Positions 1 to 6,479 of a DNA stretch of 14,831 nt are shown here, piece by piece. The DNA is from DAOTXK01 sp034435395. Its GTDB lineage: Bacteria > Chloroflexota > Anaerolineae > Aggregatilineales > Ch27. The stretch is from positions 1-14,831 of the forward strand of contig DAOTXK010000154.1 in the NCBI GenBank assembly GCA_034435395.1, written 5' to 3'. The notes below the pieces were generated by a model, which was not told the origin of the DNA, did not search any database, and saw nothing but the letters and a program-made list of their open reading frames with translations. Made by a program: the position numbers and the translations under genes. How positions within the stretch are numbered: position 1 is the first letter of the stretch; every line of letters starts with the position of its first letter.

Positions 1-56
1 GTTTCGACCTCTGGCAGCGTCGCTAGAAAGGCCTGTACTTCACGTGGATCAGACAT
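1..56 (-). CDS. 5' end of an unidentified minus-strand gene (partial, runs off the left edge)
   Basis: Reading the reverse strand from an ATG at 54-56 gives an open frame to the window edge with 18 complete codons, beginning M-S-D-P-R-E-V-Q-A-F-L-A-T-L-P-E. The peptide looks like an ordinary N-terminus with a short amphipathic helix, but it is too short to assign to a family. No clear Shine-Dalgarno sequence precedes the ATG. The gene would be divergent from the lipoprotein gene at 106, so the 49 bases between them would carry both promoters. Confidence is limited by the short length; the sequence to the left would settle it. Confidence 0.4.
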   Translation of the reverse strand, partial: MSDPREVQAFLATLPEVE

Positions 57-105
57 GGCTCATTGTTGCCAAGGCAATAAGCCCGCTTGCCGATGATGAT
101 CGGTC
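57..105. promoter_or_regulatory. Short divergent intergenic region with two small dyads
   Basis: This 49-base gap between two divergent starts holds two perfect short inverted repeats: TTGCC-AA-GGCAA at 66-77 and CCGAT-GATG-ATCGG at 90-103. The second ends two bases before the ATG at 106. Either could be an operator or a leader hairpin limiting access to the start codon. I see no convincing -35/-10 pair in either direction and no good ribosome binding site. The regulatory role is inferred only from position and symmetry. Confidence 0.25.
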
Positions 106-1728
106 ATGTTAGCATTGCGCACCATGAGCGCGAGATTGCTTGCTCCCTCTATTTTACTTGTTTTGCTCGTCTTTGCTGCCTGCACGCCGGAGCCAGCGGA
201 CAATACCATGCGTATTGTCGTGGTGGCTGACGGACGGCAGCGGGTATTTGCCTACGATCAGCCAGCCCCCGTCATACAGTTCCTGGAGCAGATCGGCATT
301 ACGCTCGGCGAATTGGATCGGGTGAATCCGCCGGAGTTCACGCAGATACGTGATGGGATGACCATCACGGTGGTGCGGGTGGAAGAAACCGTCGATTGTG
401 AGGAGCATACGATTCCTTTCCAACACAGCAGAGTCCCCATTGAGGGCCTGGCTCCCGGCGAGGAGCGCCTGGCCCAGCCGGGTGTTAACGGCATCGAGCA
501 GCGGTGTTATCGGACAACGATCGAAGACGGACAGGTCCGCCAGCGGGTGGAGATTCCGCCGCCGGTGCTGCTCCAGGCTCCACAGGATGAGATCATCTGG
601 GTGGGTGTGGATACCAGCAATCTGGAAACCGTCCCTATAGTGGGAACGCTCGCGTACATCTCAAACGGGAACGCCTGGATCATGCGGGGCAGCAACGCCA
701 CCAAGCGGCCATTAACCAGCAGCGGTCGGCTGGATGGCCGGGTCTTTGAGTTGTCGGCCAATGGCAACCAACTGCTGTACACCGAGCGATACGATGAGGG
801 GGAAGAAGGAAGTGACGTTTACTTCAACACGTTATGGGTCATCTTGGACACCAGGGCGAGCGAGCCTGTCCCGAATGAGCTGAATCTCCTCCACAACATT
901 CTGTACGCGGAATGGGTGCCTGGCCAGCCGTACACATTCAGCTACTCGGCGGGCGAGGCCAGGGATACCGCCGGACCAGGCTGGCAGGCTTTTAACGATC
1001 TGTGGATGATCCGCGTCGATGAAACCAACGCCAGGCTTCTGGCTCCGCGAAACTTGGTCGAGGCATCCGCTGGCGGGGTCTACGGCTGGTGGGGGACGCA
1101 ATTTCGTTGGGCGCCGGACGGGTCAGCCCTGGCCTGGGCGCGGGCCGATAGCGTGGGCCTGGTTGATCTGGAGACGGGTGAATTTCGACCCTTGCTAGAG
1201 TTTCCGGTCTATCTGACCTATCAGGATTGGGTCTGGCAGCCGTCGCTCTCGTGGTCGCCTGACACCAAACAACTGATGACCACCGTCCATGGGCCCCCAT
1301 TTGGGACCGAGCCACCTGAGAGCAGCCCGGTGTTTGATGTGGCGGTGGCCGCCGTCGATGGCAGCTTCCAAACAACTGTCGTGGAACGCACAGGCATGTG
1401 GGCCGAACCCCAGTTTTCGCCGTTTGTCCGCCAGGAAAGTGAATTTCCTCAGGGATATATCGCCTATCTCCAGGCTCGCCACCCCCTCAACAGTCGCAAC
1501 GATGAGTACGACCTGTATGTGGCGGACCGCGACGGCAGCAACGCCCGTCTGGTGTTCCCTGGCGCAGGACAGCCGGGCATTTCTTCGCCAGGAATAGCCT
1601 GGAGTCCAGATGGCCGGCAGGTCGGGCTGATCTATCAGGGTAATCTATGGGTCGTTGATGTGAGCAGCGGGCGCGCCCAGCAGCTTACGGTGGATGGCGG
1701 CGCATCCTCACCCCGATGGGTCTCATGA
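106..1728 (+). CDS. Secreted lipoprotein: DUF348-like and G5-like domains followed by a TolB/WD40-like beta-propeller
   Basis: The 540-residue product begins with a signal peptide (hydrophobic residues about 11-25) ending at a lipobox-like F-A-A-C, so Cys26 is the probable lipidation site. Residues about 35-92 resemble the ubiquitin-like DUF348 repeat found before G5 domains in RpfB/YabE-type wall proteins. Residues about 92-170 look like a G5-type beta module containing Cys98 and Cys134, a possible disulfide. From about 175 to the end there are repeated TolB-like blades with motifs such as W-A-P-D-G, W-S-P-D and W-S-P-D-G-R, so the rest is probably a beta-propeller. Known G5 domains bind cell-wall glycans, so an extracytoplasmic glycan-binding or sensing role is inferred; no enzyme motif is visible. 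An alternative in-frame ATG lies at 124; neither start has a good ribosome binding site. The stop overlaps the start of the next gene, suggesting co-translation with the glycosidase/polymerase fusion. Confidence 0.8.
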   Translation: MLALRTMSARLLAPSILLVLLVFAACTPEPADNTMRIVVVADGRQRVFAYDQPAPVIQFLEQIGITLGELDRVNPPEFTQIRDGMTITVVRVEETVDCEEHTIPFQHSRVPIEGLAPGEERLAQPGVNGIEQRCYRTTIEDGQVRQRVEIPPPVLLQAPQDEIIWVGVDTSNLETVPIVGTLAYISNGNAWIMRGSNATKRPLTSSGRLDGRVFELSANGNQLLYTERYDEGEEGSDVYFNTLWVILDTRASEPVPNELNLLHNILYAEWVPGQPYTFSYSAGEARDTAGPGWQAFNDLWMIRVDETNARLLAPRNLVEASAGGVYGWWGTQFRWAPDGSALAWARADSVGLVDLETGEFRPLLEFPVYLTYQDWVWQPSLSWSPDTKQLMTTVHGPPFGTEPPESSPVFDVAVAAVDGSFQTTVVERTGMWAEPQFSPFVRQESEFPQGYIAYLQARHPLNSRNDEYDLYVADRDGSNARLVFPGAGQPGISSPGIAWSPDGRQVGLIYQGNLWVVDVSSGRAQQLTVDGGASSPRWVS

Positions 1729-4700
1729 TCGACAGACGCTTCTGGCCTTTTATCCTGCTGATCCTGACGCTGGGCAGCCTGGCCAGCCTGGGGGTGACCC
1801 TGGCGCGGCACGCCGTTGAGGTGAGGGGGTGGGAAATCGCCACGGCCCCTGATGCGGTGCTGCCGTTTCGTCTTCCTCTGGCCGGGGTCAACGTGGAATT
1901 GACGCAGTACGGCGAGTCGGAGCTGGCGGCTCACCTGGATCGTATGGTTGACCTGGGCATCGTGTGGGTGCGCCAGACATTCTCCTGGGCGGATATCGAG
2001 CCAGAGCGCGCTGATTTTTATTGGCAGCGCTGGGATGCTGTGGTGGAGGCGGTCACCGCGCGGCAGAGTTTGAATCTCGTCGCCGTGCTCAACTTTTCGC
2101 CGCCCTGGGCGCGCGATCCGCTGTCCCCTGACCACCCATCGGCTCCCCCGGCGGACAATGCCGACTTCGCCCGCTTCGCCCGCCTGTTCGCCGAGCGCTA
2201 CGGCTCCTCCATCGACTACTATCAGATTTGGGACGAGCCTAACCTGACCGACGCCTGGGGCGGGCTTGAACCGAAGGCGGCGGATTACCTCGCCCTGCTC
2301 CAGGCCGGATATGTGGCTATCCATGAAGCCGATCCCGAGGCCACCGTCATCACCGCTGGCTTGGCTCCCACGACGGAGACCGGGCCGAGGAACTACAGTG
2401 AGGTGCTTTTCCTGCGGGCGCTCTACGAGAACGGTGGCCGCGACTATTTTGATGCAGTGGCTGGCAAGCCATACGGGTTTGATACAGGGCCGGATGATCG
2501 CCGCGTTGATGACTCGGTGCTGAATTTCTCGCGCCTGATCTTGCTGCGCGAGGAGATGGTCCGCCAGGGAGACGCGCAGAAAGCCCTGTGGGCGAGTAAC
2601 TTCGGCTGGAATGCGCTGCCGGAGGGATGGGAAGGGAGACCGTCGATCTGGGGGTCCGTCAGTCCAGAGGCCAAGCTGGCGAACATTCAAGAGGCTTACG
2701 CACGCGCCGAGCGGGAGTGGCCGTGGGCGGGCGGGTTTATTGTGCAACATTGGCAGCCAGATGCGCCGCCGGATGACCCGGTCTGGGGATTTGCCCTGAT
2801 CCAGCATGGTGGACAACCGACCGACCTCTCCCCTGCTCTATTCGCTAATCCAGGACCAGGGGCATCGGCGGCTCCACCTGGGCGATACCATCCTACGTCG
2901 CCATTCGCAACATATGCTGGTGAATGGCAGTTCAGCGCGCTGGGCGCGGATTTCGGCCAGCGGGGTGACAGCGAGGCGACCTTCACGTTTGCAGGGACGG
3001 AGTTTGCGCTGGAGGTGCGGCGGGATAATTATCGCGCTTATTTGTACGTCACCATTGATGGTGACCATGCTAACGCGCTGCCCGTGGACAACCTCGGTCA
3101 GAGTTATCTGGTCCTCACGTCGGACGACCTGGAGCCACATACGGAGGTTATCCCGGTGGCCCGTGGTCTTTCGCCGGGGATACATACCCTCCATATGCGA
3201 GCGGACCGGGGATGGGACCAGTGGGCGCTAGGGGCCTTCCGGGTCGCGGTGCTGCCGTCGACGGGGGGATATGTTGGGGCGGCCTGGGCATCAGGGGCGC
3301 TGTTGGTTGTCTCGCTCAGCCTGTGGGTGATCATGGCCCGCCGACGGTCTTGGCCTGCGGCAGCGGCTGCCTGGCTCCAGGCCCGGCGACGGCTGGGGAA
3401 AGTGACTGAATTCGTGGTGGGGGCGTTGGCCTCAGTGTTGCTGATGGTCGGGATGCTACTGACATGGCAGGGCGGCCCGGCAGCCCTGGTGCGGCGTGAT
3501 TCACCTGGCTTGTTGTTAGGCCTTGTGACCGCCGGGGTGCTGTATTTTTCGCCATCTTTCCTGCTCACGATCGTAGCGGCAGCGGTCTTGGCGTTTGTGG
3601 TGTACCAGCGTTTGGAGATTGGGCTGTTGCTTACGCTGTTCTGGGCACCTTTTTTCCTTTTTCCGGTGGAGTTGTATCAGTATGCTGTTCCCATGACGGA
3701 GGTGTGCGTGTGTTTGACGGCGTCCGCGTGGGTGTTGCGGGCGCTGGTGGACTGGGCGCGGGCGAGGCAGGGTGGCGCTGCGGGTCGTCAGGGTTTGGTC
3801 GGGCTTGTGGCTGGTTGTCTGGCGCGCTGGAATGCGCTGGACTGGGAGATGTTGTTTTTGTTCGGGCTGGCGTCGCTGGCGTTGTTGTGGTCGCCTCACC
3901 AGAGGGAGGCGCTGCGCGAGTGGCGGACCCTGGTTTTTGAGCCGTTGATGTTCTATGCGGTGCTGCGGTCGGTGGTAAGGGAGTTGGCGTTGGTGCGGCG
4001 GCTGGTTTTGGCCTTTGTCCTATCTGGCGTGGCGGTGGCGGTGGTGAGCCTGGTTTTGTACGCTTTCGGTCGTGGGGTGATCGGCGTTGGAGAGGGTGCG
4101 GTTCGGCTGGCGGGCATTTATGGTTCGCCGAACAATGTGGGGTTGTTTTTGGGGAAGGTTGTGCCGTTTGTTTTGTCTTGGGTGGTAGTGACTACACGAA
4201 GTTCCATTCGGCTGCTGGCCAGCCTGGCCGGCGCTATGCTTCTCATTACTGTGATTTTGAGCCAGAGTGTTGGTGCGTTAATATTGGGCATTCCAGCAGG
4301 CGTCTTGGCCGTGCTGTTGCTGTGGAACCGACGCCAGGCCATCATCGCCCTGATCGTCACCGCCGCCGCGGGAATCCTGGCTGCGATCCCGTTATCCCAA
4401 CACACACGGCTGGGCCGCATTCTGGACCTTTCTTACGGCACGTCGTTTTTCCGCCTTCGCCTCTGGCAGAGCACTCTACAAATGCTCAACGATCACCCCA
4501 TCACAGGGGTCGGCCTGGATCAGTTCTTGTATCAGTACCGCGGGCGGTACATCTTGCCGGACGCGTGGCAGGAACCCAACCTGTCTCATCCTCACAACAT
4601 CCTTCTCGATTTCTGGACCCGGTTGGGACTGGGGGGACTATCGGCCCTGCTCTGGCTCCAGGTGGCATTTTGGAGGGCGTCCTGGCGCATCTACAGCAGC

Positions 4701-4901
4701 GTGTGCCCGGTTCAGGACACCACCACGCTCCGTGCCGTGAGTATGGGGATGATGGGGAGCATGGCCGCACTGCTGGCGCACGGCCTGGTCGACAACAGCG
4801 TTTTTGTGCAGGACTTGAGCTATGTGTTCGCCCTGCTGATCGCCCTGCCCAGCCTGCTTCATACAGCGCAGGTTGGCGAGCAGCAGCCAGCAAGAGCGTA
4901 A
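1725..4901 (+). CDS. Fusion protein: glycosidase-like (clan GH-A type) domain, beta-sandwich, and O-antigen ligase/polymerase (Wzy/WaaL-like) membrane domain
   Basis: The product has 1058 residues from the ATG at 1725, which overlaps the previous TGA as ATGA; an in-frame ATG at 1716 would add three residues. Residues about 6-27 form a membrane anchor. Residues about 54-370 resemble a TIM-barrel glycosidase of the GH39/GH5 kind, with I-W-D-E-P-N at 168-173, where Glu171 matches the acid/base position. The usual nucleophile strand reads W-A-S-N-F-G-W, with Asn292 where a Glu is expected. Residues about 387-512 look like a beta-sandwich, possibly carbohydrate-binding. From about 516 on there are many hydrophobic spans; the first is followed by R-R-R-S, consistent with an outside-to-inside crossing. 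The C-terminal part carries S-H-P-H-N (His955, His957, Asn958) followed by a hydrophobic stretch, typical of the Wzy_C/O-antigen ligase family, which transfers or polymerises lipid-linked glycans outside the membrane. Base composition shifts near 4185 within the membrane domain. The family call is solid; substrate and glycosidase activity are unknown. Confidence 0.85.
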   Translation: MIDRRFWPFILLILTLGSLASLGVTLARHAVEVRGWEIATAPDAVLPFRLPLAGVNVELTQYGESELAAHLDRMVDLGIVWVRQTFSWADIEPERADFYWQRWDAVVEAVTARQSLNLVAVLNFSPPWARDPLSPDHPSAPPADNADFARFARLFAERYGSSIDYYQIWDEPNLTDAWGGLEPKAADYLALLQAGYVAIHEADPEATVITAGLAPTTETGPRNYSEVLFLRALYENGGRDYFDAVAGKPYGFDTGPDDRRVDDSVLNFSRLILLREEMVRQGDAQKALWASNFGWNALPEGWEGRPSIWGSVSPEAKLANIQEAYARAEREWPWAGGFIVQHWQPDAPPDDPVWGFALIQHGGQPTDLSPALFANPGPGASAAPPGRYHPTSPFATYAGEWQFSALGADFGQRGDSEATFTFAGTEFALEVRRDNYRAYLYVTIDGDHANALPVDNLGQSYLVLTSDDLEPHTEVIPVARGLSPGIHTLHMRADRGWDQWALGAFRVAVLPSTGGYVGAAWASGALLVVSLSLWVIMARRRSWPAAAAAWLQARRRLGKVTEFVVGALASVLLMVGMLLTWQGGPAALVRRDSPGLLLGLVTAGVLYFSPSFLLTIVAAAVLAFVVYQRLEIGLLLTLFWAPFFLFPVELYQYAVPMTEVCVCLTASAWVLRALVDWARARQGGAAGRQGLVGLVAGCLARWNALDWEMLFLFGLASLALLWSPHQREALREWRTLVFEPLMFYAVLRSVVRELALVRRLVLAFVLSGVAVAVVSLVLYAFGRGVIGVGEGAVRLAGIYGSPNNVGLFLGKVVPFVLSWVVVTTRSSIRLLASLAGAMLLITVILSQSVGALILGIPAGVLAVLLLWNRRQAIIALIVTAAAGILAAIPLSQHTRLGRILDLSYGTSFFRLRLWQSTLQMLNDHPITGVGLDQFLYQYRGRYILPDAWQEPNLSHPHNILLDFWTRLGLGGLSALLWLQVAFWRASWRIYSSVCPVQDTTTLRAVSMGMMGSMAALLAHGLVDNSVFVQDLSYVFALLIALPSLLHTAQVGEQQPARA

Positions 4902-4927
4902 GGCAGTCATCAGTGGGGGCAAACAAG

Positions 4928-5476
4928 ATGGAAGCGAGCATCAATGGCATTCTCATCAAACTCGTGCAGGGCGACATCACCGACCTGGCCGTAGACGCGA
5001 TTGTGAATGCGGCCAACAGCCAGCTCATCCTGGGGGGAGGCGTCGCAGGGGCCATCCGGCGTAAGGGCGGCCCCAGCATCCAGCAGGAATGCCTGGAGAT
5101 CGGCTGGTGCGAGGTCGGCGACGCCGTGATCACCGGCGCGGGGGCTCTGCCAGCCCGCTATGTGATCCACGCCGTTGGCCCTCGAATGGGTGAAGGTAGT
5201 GAGCCGGGAAAACTCGCTTCAGCCACACGCGCCAGCCTGAACCTGGCAGAGCAACACAGCCTGCTGACGATTGCCCTGCCAGCCATTTCTACCGGGATTT
5301 TCGGCTTCCCGCTGGAGGCGTGCGCCCAGATCATGCTACGAGTGGCGATAGATTTCACGTTTGAAGATATCAAACATCTCAAAGAGATCATCTTCTGTCT
5401 CTACGACAGCCATGCCTTCAACACATTCGCTGGTGAATTCCAGCGGCAGCTCTCGGAGCTGGAAGACGAGGCGTAA
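4928..5476 (+). CDS. Macrodomain protein (ADP-ribose / O-acetyl-ADP-ribose deacylase-like)
   Basis: The 182-residue product is essentially one macro domain. The N-terminal motif Q-G-D-I-T followed by D-A-I-V-N-A-A-N and the glycine-rich L-G-G-G-V-A-G-A-I are the classic ADP-ribose-binding signature. A second loop, A-I-S-T-G-I-F-G-F-P, holds the distal phosphate in this family. Known relatives remove ADP-ribose from proteins or nucleic acids, or deacetylate O-acetyl-ADP-ribose, in the cytoplasm. The start at 4928 is chosen because a G-rich sequence (AGTGGGGG, 4912-4919) lies nine bases upstream and the domain begins immediately after it; the same frame is open far upstream, but there it only shadows the polymerase gene. 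It sits 26 bases after the fusion gene and 64 bases before a sugar-nucleotide enzyme. There is no obvious functional link to glycan synthesis, and the actual substrate cannot be told from sequence. Confidence 0.9.
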   Translation: MEASINGILIKLVQGDITDLAVDAIVNAANSQLILGGGVAGAIRRKGGPSIQQECLEIGWCEVGDAVITGAGALPARYVIHAVGPRMGEGSEPGKLASATRASLNLAEQHSLLTIALPAISTGIFGFPLEACAQIMLRVAIDFTFEDIKHLKEIIFCLYDSHAFNTFAGEFQRQLSELEDEA

Positions 5477-5540
5477 ACCGATTAGGCAGGTCGGCTTCGC
5501 TTTCGATTCAGATCACCGGCTGCGATGAGAGGAATGCCAA

Positions 5541-6479
5541 TTGGTGCGCGTGCTCATTACTGGGGTAGCAGGTTTCTTGGGCTCTCATCTGGCCGATCGG
5601 TTCCTGGCCGAAGGATACCACGTCATCGGCATGGATAACCTGATCACGGGCCACATCGGGAATATCGCCCATTTGGCCGGCAGAGATGACTTCGTGTTCA
5701 TCAAGCACAATGTCACCAATTACATTTACATCGATGGCCCCCTGGACGCCATTCTACATTTTGCATCTCCCGCCAGCCCCATCGATTATCTGCGTTATCC
5801 GATCCAAACGCTGAAGGTCGGTTCGCTGGGTACGCACAACGCTCTGGGCGTCGCTCTGGAAAAGGGGGCGCGTATTCTGCTGGCGTCAACCTCTGAAGTG
5901 TACGGTAATCCCCTGGTACATCCTCAACCCGAAACCTATGTGGGCCACGTCGATACGATCGGCCCGCGCGGGGTTTACGACGAGGCCAAACGCTTTGCCG
6001 AAGCGCTGACCATGGCCTACCACCGCGCACACAATGTCGACACGCGGATTGCGCGCATCTTCAATACCTACGGCCCACGTATGCGCCTGGATGATGGCCG
6101 GGTCATCCCCAACTTCGTCGGGCAGGCCCTGCGCGGCGAACGGCTAACCGTCTATGGTGACGGCCAGCAGACACGAAGTTTCTGCTACGTCAGCGATCTG
6201 GTCGAAGGTATCTATCGTCTGCTCCATGCCGATTTCCATGAACCGGTTAACCTCGGCAACCCTGCTGAGATGACCATCGTCGAGCTGGCCCACCTGGTCA
6301 ATGAGCTAACCGGCAATCCGGGTGGAATCGCATTTCTGGAGCAGGGGCGTATCACAGGTGATCCGCAGCGACGGCAGCCCGATATCACACGGGCCAGGCA
6401 ACTGCTGGGTTGGGAACCCAGCATTACCCTGCGAGACGGCTTGAAGCAAACCATCGAGTATTTTAAGAGGCAATTGTGA
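5541..6479 (+). CDS. NAD-dependent sugar-nucleotide epimerase/dehydratase, probable UDP-glucuronate decarboxylase (UDP-xylose synthase type)
   Basis: This 312-residue extended short-chain dehydrogenase/reductase begins with the NAD-binding Rossmann motif G8-V-A-G11-F-L-G14 and an acidic Asp32 at the end of strand two. The catalytic triad is visible as S-T-S-E-V-Y-G (residues 116-122) and Y146-D-E-A-K150. The segments R-I-F-N-T-Y-G-P-R-M, D-D-G-R-V and T-V-Y-G-D-G-Q-Q-T-R-S-F closely match UDP-xylose synthases, and the T-S-E triplet fits decarboxylases better than the T-D-E of dTDP-glucose dehydratases. The expected reaction is UDP-glucuronate to UDP-xylose (or a 4-keto intermediate), giving a pentose donor for surface glycan. 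Translation probably starts at TTG 5541 or GTG 5544; an AGAGGA ribosome binding site lies at 5528-5533. The ATG at 5534 is out of frame. The stop overlaps the next start. A related 4,6-dehydratase or 4-epimerase activity is the main alternative. Confidence 0.88.
   Translation: MVRVLITGVAGFLGSHLADRFLAEGYHVIGMDNLITGHIGNIAHLAGRDDFVFIKHNVTNYIYIDGPLDAILHFASPASPIDYLRYPIQTLKVGSLGTHNALGVALEKGARILLASTSEVYGNPLVHPQPETYVGHVDTIGPRGVYDEAKRFAEALTMAYHRAHNVDTRIARIFNTYGPRMRLDDGRVIPNFVGQALRGERLTVYGDGQQTRSFCYVSDLVEGIYRLLHADFHEPVNLGNPAEMTIVELAHLVNELTGNPGGIAFLEQGRITGDPQRRQPDITRARQLLGWEPSITLRDGLKQTIEYFKRQL

Noticed and set aside
1635..2816. Open frame of 393 residues on the minus strand across the lipoprotein and fusion genes
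   Set aside because: It lies antisense to two strongly supported domains. Its translation is rich in Arg, Pro and His with no domain or signal, and no ribosome binding site is evident. Long antisense frames are common in GC-rich genes.
3648..3664. T-rich run that could resemble a terminator tail
   Set aside because: It lies inside the membrane domain of the fusion gene, encodes Phe-rich hydrophobic residues, and has no preceding GC-rich stem that I can see.
4178..4927. In-frame upstream extension of the macrodomain gene
   Set aside because: This part is a shifted-frame reading of the polymerase domain, full of Arg, Pro, His and Gly without any fold. The macrodomain begins exactly at the ATG at 4928, which has its own ribosome binding site.
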